A stretch of DNA of 64,000 nucleotides, taken from Culex pipiens pallens. Taxonomy: Eukaryota; Arthropoda; Insecta; Diptera; Culicidae. Positions 1-9,094 of the stretch are shown one piece after another; positions within the stretch are counted from its first letter, which is position 1, and every line of letters begins with the position of its first letter. Location: NCBI RefSeq assembly GCF_016801865.2, contig NC_068938.1:128984474-129048473 (forward strand), in the 5' to 3' direction. The notes under the pieces were generated by a model. It was not told where the DNA came from, did no database searches, and saw nothing but the letters and a program-made list of their open reading frames with translations. The position numbers and the translations under genes were made by a program.

Positions 1-84
1 TATTTGGTGTTGAGTTTAGCATAAATGATTCAATCTTAGGCAGCCGGCTGTGGAAAGATAAAACCAAATAAAATGCGAAAACGC

Positions 85-1066
85 GAAACCGCCCGGACCG
101 AAAAACCCACACAATCGAAAACGGCAACGAAAATCCTGCGTGATAACCGCGACGCGCACCGTTCAAATTCTCCAAAGCAACTGTCAACATCGCGAAATCA
201 CCCGGGTCGAAATACACACACAATCGGGGGGGAAACAAAGACGGAAACGGCAACGAAAATCCGGCGTGTTGACCGCGACGCACACCGTTCAAATTCTCCA
301 AAGCAACTGTCAACATCGCGAAATCACCCGGGTCGAAATACACACACAATCGGGGGGGAAACAAAGACGGAAACGGCAACGAAAATCCGGCGTGTTGACC
401 GCGACGCACACCGTTCAAATTCTCCAAAGCAACTGTCAACATCGCGAAATCACCCGGGTCGAAATAAACACACAATCGGGGGGGAAACAAAGACGGAAAC
501 GGCAACGAAAATCCGGCGTGTTGACCGCGACGCACACCGTTCAAATTCTCCAAAGCAACTGTCAACATCGCGAAATCACCCGGGTCGAAATAAACACACA
601 ATCGGGGGGAAACAAAGACGGAAACGGCAACGAAAATCCGGCGTGTTGACCGCGACGCACACCGTTCAAATTCTCCAAAGCAACTGTCAACATCGCGAAA
701 TCACCCGGGTCGAAATACACACACAATCGGGGGGGAAACAAAGACGGAAACGGCAACGAAAATCCGGCGTGTTGACCGCGACGCACACCGTTCAAATTCT
801 CCAAAGCAACTGTCAACATCGCGAAATCACCCGGGTCGAAATACACACACAATCGGGGGGGAAACAAAGACGGAAACGGCAACGAAAATCCGGCGTGTTG
901 ACCGCGACGCACACCGTTCAAATTCTCCAAAGCAACTGTCAACATCGCGAAATCACCCGGGTCGCAATAAACACACAATCGGGGGGGGAAACAAAGACGG
1001 AAACGGCAACGAAAATCCGGCGTGTTGACCGCGACGCACACCGTTCAAATTCTCCAAAGCAACTGT
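85..1066. repeat. 126-bp minisatellite, about 8 copies
   Basis: Eight near-identical units follow each other. The landmark GTTCAAATTCTCC recurs at 161, 287, 413, 539, 664, 790, 916 and 1043, giving spacings of 126 bp with single steps of 125 and 127 caused by gain or loss of one G in a run of G. The unit is a multiple of three, so long stop-free frames run through the array on both strands. These frames are low-complexity, switch frame at the G-run changes and have no start context, so I do not call a gene. The array is more GC-rich than its surroundings and stops abruptly at AT-rich DNA. The first unit is diverged. Confidence 0.95.
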
Positions 1067-1079
1067 CCTTTTAAATTTA

Positions 1080-3100
1080 GAAAATAATTAAAAATAAACT
1101 GTTAAATATGTATTTTAAATAAATTAAACCATTTTAAGATTTTTTGAACAAACTGTTTTTTTTAAATGAACAAAAAATTTAAAGCAAAAAAAAAAATTTT
1201 TTTGGTTGAAATAAAATTCATTGATAGTTGAAAAATTTACCCTTTTTGTGTTTTTCCGATTTTCTTATTTTGAAAACTTAATAGAAAATTATTGAGCACT
1301 TTTATTTGATTAACAAATTTTACAATTTGAAGTTTTATGTTAACACTGGAACACCCAACGCATGTCAAACTTACACGGACGCCCAACGGCAACTTCTACT
1401 CGCTGGTTCTTGTGCATAATTCAATCAATTTGGACGATTCTTTTTTTCTTTTTTGATTTTTGATTTGTAAGAATGTCTAAATGATCCTAGAAATTTGAAG
1501 TACTCGATTCAATTTGCGCAATTTGAGCGTTTAAAAAAATCGCCCAAAATTCCGCGGGGCAAAAAAAACTTAGAATGATGTTCCTGATCGCAAAGAATAC
1601 AGATTTAATCAAACTAATTGTTGATCAATCGTTGGAATGTTAAAAAAAACTAGAGAAATGTCAGTTTATCTGGTGTCAAAAATTTCAATTCAAGATACCC
1701 TAAGTCCAAAATAGTAGTTTATGCAACAAGGTGCAAAAAGAGGATTTTTTCAGCACGAGTCGTACATTTATCCAACGAGGTTCACCGAGCAGCATTTATT
1801 TTGAAAAGTGTTGCTATTCGATTCTGTTATTTTTGGTACAAAAAAGTAGGCTATTTCGTCGTTCAAGAATGACAGGAATAGTAAGTAGTTTTACGACGGA
1901 ATTGCAAAAATGATTTTTTTGATCTGAAGTTCTTAGAAAAAAAAAACTTAAAAGTGTCTTGTCTAAAAAAAACAACGGGAAATTTACGTTTCAAAATATC
2001 CTACCCTTAACCGCCTAAAATATTTTGCTCAGCTTTAATTTATTCTAATTCACACAGCAACCGAAGAAGTTGTTGTCTTCTTATTCCAAATTTGTCAAAC
2101 TTACGGACCCAATCCTGAAAGAATCTGATTGTCAAAATGATCAAACTTTATTGTAAATAACTTTGAAGACTGTAATTTAGGGGATGAATAAAAAATCATA
2201 TCGATAGTTCCCGTATTTTTGAAGATACTAAAATGTCTGTAACAGAAATCTGGGTGCAAAAGCGATGGTTGATGTGTACCGTTAAGTATAAACTGACAAT
2301 TATTTTGGCTTCCAAAGATTTTGGAAAATATGGAATAGATGGTTTTTTAGTTACAGCTATACATTATGTATATTAAATCAAATCAGTTTGCTTTATTAAA
2401 TTTGTTGCCTTTGGAAAAAGATTTATAAAGCTTGAACAAATGTCATGTCTTATAATTATTGAAAAAATATTTATCTTAACAAAATTTCTAGAGAATACTA
2501 ATACCACGCATTTTTTTTTCAAAATAAATATTTGAATTTAAATCAGTATTCCAAATTTACGAATTTTTCAATCTCGTATCGAACAATTTTCTGAAAATAA
2601 ATGCATCATTTTAAAAACATAACGTATTACTTAAAAAATTAATGAAATTCAATAATATTTTTATTGCGCGTATGAATTTTTAATCTTTCTAAATTTTAAG
2701 GAAAATGATTTTGATTTTGATTAAAAGAATATTCTGTATAAACACTATCAAACGATAAGAATAATTTATTGTGTATTTTATGACACAACATATTTTCTGA
2801 ATATTTTTTATTTAAAAAAATCTGTTATTTATAAGGAAAATCGCCGAGCTGAATGATATGTTCATTTTTGAACAAGTTCTTCGATATAATTATTTCGATA
2901 ATTGTAATACGTGTATTTGCATATGAGAAAAAATCAAATTGTAAACACATTTGAAAAAGTCTTTGCTTTAATATAAAAAGTTTAATTTTCATTATTAAAA
3001 ATATTTGTTTTTTTTTTATATTGCAAGATTTTTGCTCATTGCAGAGTATTATTTAGAATTCCAGTTTGTAAGAAGAATACCATGTGACATAAGTTTGGTG
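1080..3100. other. AT-rich non-coding stretch
   Basis: No credible gene, RNA gene or tandem array is visible here. It is strongly AT-rich with many homopolymer runs. The only recognisable item is the repeat copy at 1710-1909, listed separately. Confidence 0.6.
1710..1909 (+). mobile_element. Short copy of a dispersed foldback repeat (also at 50339)
   Basis: This stretch matches 50339-50720 at both ends, for example at CAGCACGAGTCGTACATTTA and again at GTCGTTCAAGAATGACAGGA, but lacks about 180 bp of the middle. The longer copy contains a hairpin whose second arm is deleted here. The family is non-coding and I cannot assign it to a superfamily. Confidence 0.7.
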
Positions 3101-3103
3101 GAA

Positions 3104-3213
3104 TTCAACCAAGAAAGGGGGGTGTGAGAAGAGGGTGGTGGGGGGGGGGGGGTGAGGGGTGACACCGGGCAGCCCGCCCCGGGTGACACCCGGCCTTAGT
3201 ACGCCTCTGGTCA
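3104..3213. repeat. GC-rich junction with G-run and GGGTGACACCC inverted motif
   Basis: A run of about 13 G is followed by the near-palindromic motifs GGGTGACACC and GGGTGACACCCGG and then the sequence CCTTAGTACGCCTCTGG. The block abuts the endonuclease fragment exactly where the LINE loses homology (about 3213). It is unlike the AT-rich DNA on its left. It could be the end of another inserted element or a rearrangement scar. I do not recognise the family with certainty. Confidence 0.5.
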
Positions 3214-3641
3214 CCAGCGATGATGTACTTTGCGCTCCGCCGTGTCAGCTTCTGGATATCGCTCTTCAGTTTTGCTGCTGAACCATCTCTGGCATTCACC
3301 TGACGTGGACAGTATGCAGCAATGAAGAGTACTGGGCCAACCGAAGTGGGAATATCCACTCCAACGGCCTCGATGATGTCCAGCTTAAAGTGTGGCAGCC
3401 GGCGTGGCTTGAGATCACGATGAACAGCGACAAGCACACCTCCTCCTCCAGAGGTGGTCCTATCGAGCTGCGTCGCGATCTTGTAGTTTTGCAGATAAAC
3501 TTTTTCACCGGGCTTCAGATGAGTTTCCGTGATGGCGGCTACGTCGATCTCCTTCTCGCGAAGAAAATCCACCAGCTCTAAATTCTTCCTCCTAATGGAG
3601 CAAGCGTTCCAATTCAGCAGCTTGAGGGACCTACGATCCAT
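3213..3641 (-). pseudogene. Jockey-type LINE ORF2, endonuclease domain only (3' truncated)
   Basis: The reading frame encodes the start of an APE-type (exonuclease-endonuclease-phosphatase) nuclease that nicks target DNA for LINE retrotransposition. Visible motifs are the N-terminal Asn in LNWNACS (about residue 12), the catalytic Glu in ITETH (about residue 39), the GGGGVLVAV strand (65-73), and IIAGD at 140-144, whose Asp normally begins the GDFNA-type motif. Homology stops right after that Asp. The open frame runs on to 3105 with unrelated proline-rich residues encoded by the GC-rich junction. The rest of the nuclease and the whole reverse transcriptase are missing, so it cannot be functional. 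The ATG lies inside the end of ORF1, with a 3'-terminal overlap of 11 nt, an arrangement usual in Jockey-clade elements. The missing part is the 3' side, which is the opposite of the usual LINE 5' truncation. Confidence 0.88.
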
Positions 3642-5007
3642 ACTGGATGACGAACGAGGTCAGCACTTCAATCTGCTGGGTCTTGGTTTTGCATCCACGC
3701 AGTGCAGCGGACATCTGTTTGAAAATATTGAGGAGTTCGGTTGAGGTGTAAAGATCATTACCGTTTTCCTCAACTGCTGGTTCTTGGGTTGGTCTTGGCT
3801 CCTGGCTGAAGCCCGGTGGTGGCGGTCTCGGCTCTTGGCTGGAACCCGGCCGTGGATGATTCACCTCAGCTCTCTTCCTGGGATCCAACGGCAACGGTGC
3901 CAAGTTTGGGACCTGGCGTCGCGGTTGAAGAGGTGGAAAATTTTCCTCCACCAGGGCTGGAGGAGTTCTACGACGCTGAGGCTGATGCTTCGTCGATGCT
4001 TGCTGCCGAATTTTCACGAACTCAGCTCTCTTGGGGCACTTTCGGTCGGTTGACGAGTGCTCACCGTTGCAGTTGAGGCACTTCACCAGCGAATCTTGGA
4101 TGCACTGGGATGTGATGTGCGCATCGGTACCACATTTGGCGCAACGACGCTTCAGGTGGCAGTTCTTACCTCCGTGCCCGAAACCCAGGCAGTTGAAGCA
4201 TTGTGTGACGTCACGATGCACTGGTCGGTATCGCTCCCACGACACGATAATGTTGAAAATCGCTCGAATTGCCTTCAGCTCAGGAAGCGTCGTCGATCCC
4301 TTAGCCAAATGCAGCAGGTAGAGCTGGTCACGGTACTTGATGTCTTTGTTGCGTCGGCTCATTTTGTGCACGGCCAACACATCCAGTTTCAAAACTTTTA
4401 GCTCGGCAGCTAATTCCTCCACTGGCATGTCGTACAGACCTCTGACGACGATTTTGTACGGCTTATCCATGGCGACATCATGGGTAAAGTACTCCGCCTC
4501 GTTTTCGGTCAAGTAATCCTTGACCAGTTGATAGTGCTGCCTGGATTGCACCAGCACCTTAAATCCGTCCTGACACAGACGAATGTTGCCTAGGACTTTC
4601 CCAGACTTGATGAGTTCAACCAGCCCCGCTCGAAAGTCGATCGTTGCTGCTGATTGCCGCACATAAAAAGGAGGCAGTTTCTCCTTTCGCTGTTTCACTT
4701 CATTCTCCTTTGCTTCCGCTACCTGGTCCTCGTCAGGCAGTCCAGCAAACTTGTTGTTCTTCAATAGCTGCTCCTCGTGGGACGAAGAGTTCTCCTCCTC
4801 CTCATCCATCGGTACAGTACCGTCGCTCTTTTTCGTCTTTTTGCTGTTCGATGTCACTTCCAAAAGCACCTTCCTTTTGGAAATCCCCGGTTTTTGGCCA
4901 TCAGTTGAGGCCTCAACCTTCCTTTTGGAAATTCCCACTTTTTTGCCTGCTTGAGCCGCAGGTAGGGCAATATTGCCGGCGTTTTGCGCCGGGACGCGAC
5001 GAGTCAT
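3631..5007 (-). CDS. Jockey-type LINE ORF1 (Gag-like, three zinc knuckles)
   Basis: This intact 458-residue frame encodes a Gag-like nucleic-acid-binding protein of a non-LTR retrotransposon, expected to package element RNA. The N-terminus is basic and contains a duplicated GISKRKV motif (25-31 and 41-47), followed by an acidic and serine-rich stretch (68-80). An RRM-like or PRE_C2HC-type region spans roughly 112-265, with IVVRGLYDMPVEELAAEL typical of insect LINE Gags. Three CCHC knuckles follow: C270-C283 and C289-C302 (both CX2CX4HX4C) and C310-C324. The tail is rich in proline and arginine. The ATG at 5005-5007 is the first in frame. The stop overlaps the ORF2 start, which fits reinitiation or frame-coupled translation. 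No internal stops are present, so the copy is relatively young even though its 3' half is gone. Family assignment is from motif order; the exact element name is not known to me. Confidence 0.92.
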   Translation of the reverse strand: MTRRVPAQNAGNIALPAAQAGKKVGISKRKVEASTDGQKPGISKRKVLLEVTSNSKKTKKSDGTVPMDEEEENSSSHEEQLLKNNKFAGLPDEDQVAEAKENEVKQRKEKLPPFYVRQSAATIDFRAGLVELIKSGKVLGNIRLCQDGFKVLVQSRQHYQLVKDYLTENEAEYFTHDVAMDKPYKIVVRGLYDMPVEELAAELKVLKLDVLAVHKMSRRNKDIKYRDQLYLLHLAKGSTTLPELKAIRAIFNIIVSWERYRPVHRDVTQCFNCLGFGHGGKNCHLKRRCAKCGTDAHITSQCIQDSLVKCLNCNGEHSSTDRKCPKRAEFVKIRQQASTKHQPQRRRTPPALVEENFPPLQPRRQVPNLAPLPLDPRKRAEVNHPRPGSSQEPRPPPPGFSQEPRPTQEPAVEENGNDLYTSTELLNIFKQMSAALRGCKTKTQQIEVLTSFVIQYGS

Positions 5008-5180
5008 GTTGATTCAGACAACCTTCACCAACGAATGCTCGGATAACAATGAAAAGTCATACCTGTGCTTGAACAGCCTCCTACTTTGTAGATGTAAACA
5101 AAGTGGGATCATTCGAAAATGGGCACAAAACTACCTCTGTGCATGTCTGTGCATTTGTCTAAAATTCAAATGTATCAATT
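5008..5180 (-). promoter_or_regulatory. Putative 5' UTR and internal promoter region of the LINE
   Basis: The minus-strand sequence upstream of ORF1 is moderately GC-rich and differs in texture from the AT-rich DNA beyond 5180. Jockey elements carry an internal RNA polymerase II promoter in a short 5' UTR, so this is the expected place. I cannot fix the 5' boundary because no target duplication is seen: the 3' end of the element is missing. Confidence 0.4.
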
Positions 5181-6219
5181 TACAGTAATGGATATCCGTC
5201 AGAAATTGCGATTTTAGGCATTTGCAGACTAACGAAATAAGTTTTGGTAGATTTTTTTTTACAAAATATTAATATAATGAAGTTTTTCAAAAGTCTATGC
5301 ACCTCAAAAAATGTCCGGCACAAGTTTAAGAGCGAGTCCACGAGCAAAGCATACCCATCTCGCATCGACCTCATCAATCTGCCTGAAAATTTCAGGAGTT
5401 GTTTGTACATATAAAACTAGCATCTGGCCAAAATATGAGCACTCTAGGTCAACGGAAAGTGGGGCAAATTGGGACACAAAGTTTGAAGGTTCAAAAACGT
5501 CAAAAATCGTAAAAAGGCTGTAACTTGGGCAAAATTCAATTTAATTTCAAAATTCAAAATGCATCTGAAAGGGCTTAGAAAATGCAACAAAATGCAGGGT
5601 AGAGCATCCCAATTGGTTGAATCTAAAGGGAGTTATTGGCATTTTAGTGAAAAAATAGCACAATTTTCAAACTCAAATGAAAAAGTGTTCCATCCAGATA
5701 TCAACTCGGTTCGACCTGCAGCTTGTAGGGGACATCTGGGACTACCATTTGAGACTGAGAACGCTTTGGGTAAGGCAGTTTATCATATTAAATAGACACT
5801 TTTACTTTTAGTGTATTTTTTGGTTATAAATTTTTGCTCCGGGGACCCCTTAGATCCCATTTTCTGATGATAATTTTATCATATTCGTGTTCCTGAGACA
5901 ATTTAACAATAGAAACATGCATAAAAAAGATTATTTTCATCCATTAACCCTTTAAAAAATGAAAAAAATTGAGATGCTGCATTTTTTCTGCTGTCATCTA
6001 GTATCCTTGGAAACGAACTTGAATTTAAATAAATGTAAATCGAAGATTTTTTTTAACTTTCCTATATGAAAAAATCAACGAAAAGTATATTAAATATCCT
6101 TTAAAATGAAATGTTTTCAAAGCTTTTTTTGTATTTTTTTTAGACGAAAATAACGTTATATCGGAATTTTGAGAACGCCATCGAATCGGGCGTCCAATTT
6201 TACATAAAAGTCCCCGTGA
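5181..6219. other. Non-coding stretch with diffuse repeat texture
   Basis: No gene is seen. Phrases such as GTGGGGCAAATTGGGACA resemble motifs of dispersed insect repeats, but I find no paired ends or target duplication. Confidence 0.45.
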
Positions 6220-6721
6220 TAGGGGAACAGCATCTAATTCCAGCGTGCCTCTAATGTTGGCAGGTTGGAACTTTGACATTCAATTAAAGCTAGTTTAAAG
6301 CGTTTTCAACTGAAATCGAGTATCAATAGCTCAATAAGAAGTGAGCAAGCTAGTTTCTATCAAAAATGTGTGTGTGTGTGTGTGTGTGTGTGCAACCAAC
6401 CAAACGGGACCACGCGGTCGCTTCTTACAAATTGAGTTGTTTCCATGTATTTTTAGATCTACATTCTATACATGCAAATAACTCGCATAGGCATTTGGAA
6501 GGTGTTAGCTCTGCCGAGCTTCGGTGACCCATTTCTACGCTGGCTAGCCGAGCGCGAGGTACTTCAGCTTTATCGACAAGCCCCGCCCTGAAGAAGAACG
6601 TTTGCATCAATCGGATTCAAACGTTATTTAGAACTTCCGAACCCTTGTCAAATGGACAAGGACCCAGCGCGTATATAGTTGATAGTAACAGTATTCCTAA
6701 TTCCAGTCATAGCTCACCAAG

Positions 6722-6793
6722 CTGCGATGGCCTAGTGGTTAGCATTTTTGCTTACCGATCCAAAGGACGGGGGATCGAACCCCGACTCGAGCG
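6722..6793 (+). ncRNA. tRNA-like segment inside the SINE, inverted relative to the head
   Basis: The plus strand reads TGGCCTAGTGGTTAGCA, a good A box and D arm. It is followed by a perfect 5-bp stem CGGGG/CCCCG around a 7-nt loop. Read on the plus strand the loop is GATCGAA, which is not a canonical T loop. Read on the minus strand it is TTCGATC, which is. The segment is therefore tRNA-like but not a working tRNA gene. Confidence 0.6.
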
Positions 6794-6852
6794 ACTTTGA
6801 TTTTTCGTTCATGTTCAGAGTTTCAAGATTTATATTTCCTATACTTTTCTCG

Positions 6853-6930
6853 GTGGGAGCAGATGAGAATCGAACCCAGGACCATTCGCTTACAAAGCGA
6901 ACACCGTAACCAGTCAGCCACGGCCGCTCC
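6853..6930 (-). ncRNA. tRNA-like SINE head with pol III A and B boxes
   Basis: On the minus strand the sequence starts GGAGCGGCCGTGGCTGACTG and ends CATCTGCTCCCA, so a 7-bp acceptor stem can pair with one mismatch. The anticodon stem TTCGC/GCGAA encloses TTTGTAA, giving a UGU (Thr-type) anticodon position. The B box is GGTTCGATTCTC. It starts exactly at the target duplication, as expected for a SINE transcribed from an internal pol III promoter. Confidence 0.85.
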
Positions 6931-7047
6931 TAAGCTAGTTTCTATCAAAAATCTGGCAAAATTAGTTGTTTAAATAGTGAAAATCAGCAAATTGGATGGA
7001 GTTAGGAGTGAATGCTTAACCTGCCAAACATACGAGAATTTCCCCTA

Positions 7048-8580
7048 CCAAGTTTCTATCTCATCACCATTTCAGGCTGCAAATAAACATGTTTTTTTCG
7101 CATGTTCAAAAATAGAAGGGGTTGTCATAAGATTTCAAAAAACGGACCACGGATTCGTGATCAGGGACAAAAGTTATCCCTAAGAACAAAGTTTCACGCA
7201 AATCGAAGAGTTGGCTGTGTGAGTTGGCGGAGAATGACCCCGCTGCTATAAATTTAATAAATTATGTGTTTTATACCGTGCCAATTTCTGACAGAGAAAT
7301 GCATTCGAATTATTTGAACAAAACGCTCCGAGTGACCTTCACGGTTGTCAACCCCAATTCTTCAGCAGTATCTAATTATTGTTACGTTTGCCACAAGCCA
7401 GTTTGAGTTCACCCGAACAAACACAGTTCTGTGCAAGTCACAACTATATCTCGCACAAGCTCTAACTCTGTGACCGTCGAAAGGAGCAGCAATACCACGA
7501 CGACTGTAAATGATTGTTTCAGATTTACAACGCTTCTGTTGGTTCATGGTTCTGGGGATAGTACTGCTGCAATAGTAGAACTCTCCCAACTAAACACGAA
7601 ACAGAGTCTCAACGTTCATGCCGATGATGGCTGAAACTTTCCAACCCGAGACCAATTGTGCAGATCCTGAAACCGCAAGCACATGAACTCTCTGTCACTG
7701 GTTGTACGTGTGAGTGTGTGTGTTTTCAGTAGGGTAGTCCAATATTTCATGTAAATTGGATCCACGAATTGTGCAAAAATATTATTAGTAATCTAATGTA
7801 ATAAAGTGTACAAGAGCACAAATTTCAGTTACGAATTGGGACAAACTTCTGAAATGGATCAAATACTTCCGAAAATTGTTGATATGTTTGCATTAGTTTA
7901 AAGTTCACGTTTCGGAATCACACTAGTCCAAGAGTCTATGTTTGTGTGCGGTCTATCTGCCGCAAAAAGGACACACGGATTCATGTCAGAGGGCAGTAGT
8001 ACTGCGACAACGGACGGAAGGCCCCCTCCCTTTCAAAACTGACTGCTGACTTGGAAACCGCAGAACCCCAGCCAGACCCACAGACCGAATTGAGTTGGGA
8101 ATACCGCAAAATTGTTTCTAAGCGTACGGAACTTTCTGTCCCGGGGAATCCCGGAGCATCCTTTTGGCGGGTCCAAGCTAAGCCGGAGGCCGGTTGACGT
8201 TTGAAGAGTTGCCATGGCGTCGTCGTCGTCTGTGGTGGATTTGTTCCGCTCAACCCGAGCGGACAAACGGCCTGACGTTTATTGGTGGAAAGTGGTTTAG
8301 CCCAGGCATGTTTCGGACAGTTTGGGAGTGTGACAGTGCCATGGTTTTTGGGCAATCCGCCACCACTGGAGGAAATAGTTCAGAGGTGATGTCAACGTGG
8401 CAGGCCGGGGCCAAGGGTCGAGATAATCCGGTTATGTTAAGCTGGTCGATGGATCTACTGTGCAATTATAAGATATTGGTTTTCAGCACTACAAATTGCA
8501 TTTTGTTTAGATTTGATTTCACGGTTTCAGACCAATAATCCAATCTATTGAGCCAAATTACTGAAAACCGCTTACTGAAG
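7048..8580. other. Non-repetitive, gene-free stretch
   Basis: Base composition is more balanced than in the neighbouring repeats and I see no element ends. Short open frames (for example 7224-7406 and 8194-8538) lack any recognisable domain and overlap frames on the other strand. It may be unique intergenic or intronic DNA. Confidence 0.5.
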
Positions 8581-9060
8581 AAAGGCTGTAAAATCACTCG
8601 AAAAAAGAACATCTTAATTTGACCTCGCAGATCCACCTTCACGTATAACTATCGACTCTGAATCGATTTCTGAACAAATGTATGTAAGTCCGTGCACCAA
8701 AAAAATGCACTCGCTTATCTCTGGACTTGATGTACCAATTTGGACCGTTTGTCCTCATTCGATCCGTCTTGGGGTCTCATAAGACCCTGGTTAATATTAT
8801 AAAGTTTAGAGAAGTACTTCGTTTTTTTTCGAAGTACTTCAAATGTTATATTAAAAAACGATTTTATCAATTGTCCGGAAGATTGTAAAAAGGGTGATTT
8901 TGTAAAAAAATCCGTCATGTTATACATTTTAAGAATGGTTTTTATAAGACCTTTCAAATGAGCCTAAAATATCAAAGATCTGATAACCCTATCAAAGTTA
9001 AAGAACTTTCATCTTAATTATAAGACTCAATTTGACTTGTAGTCAGATCACAATGACTGG
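8581..9060 (+). mobile_element. Partial copy of the GCCTTCCTCAC repeat family
   Basis: The order of motifs (ACTCGAAAAAAGAAC, CATTCGATCCGTCTTGGGG, CGGAAGATTGTAAAAAGGG, GATCTGATAACCCTATCAAA) matches the left part of the fuller copy at 51474-52530. The terminal GCCTTCCTCAC motif is missing and homology runs out just before the octamer array. Confidence 0.75.
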
Positions 9061-9094
9061 ACGTGTAACAAGATAGTACACAAGCGACGATGAT

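Larger units (their letters stand above)
6368..6931 (-). mobile_element. Complete tRNA-derived SINE with (CA)n tail and 21-bp target duplication
   Basis: A perfect 21-bp direct repeat (6347-6367 and 6932-6952) flanks this 564-bp insertion. On the minus strand it begins with a tRNA-like head (6853-6930), continues through a body, and ends in (CA)n, seen as (TG)n on the plus strand at 6366-6392. The MITE copy at 24197-24440 shows the uninterrupted target, which proves insertion. The body carries a second tRNA-like segment in the opposite orientation (6722-6793). The distal body contains GGGCGGGGC and AAATGGGTC, which also occur in the CA-tailed insertion at 12690-13307. Confidence 0.93.
6220..7047 (-). 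mobile_element. Small TA-flanked MITE (about 265 bp), split by a SINE
   Basis: The ends are TAGGGGAA on the left and TTCCCCTA on the right. The two halves (6220-6367 and 6932-7047) match, in reverse complement, the uninterrupted copy at 24197-24440 and the split copy at 23843-24698. Internal landmarks include GATAGAAACTTGCTTGCTCA and ATTAGATGCTGTTCCCC in the other copies. The sequence is non-coding. The element may use a TA target duplication, as both copies with intact ends are bounded by TA, but this is weak because the flanks are so short. Confidence 0.75.

Noticed and set aside
73..1074. 333-codon open frame in the 126-bp array
   Set aside because: It results from a unit length divisible by three; frames on both strands are open, and the product changes frame at G-run slips.
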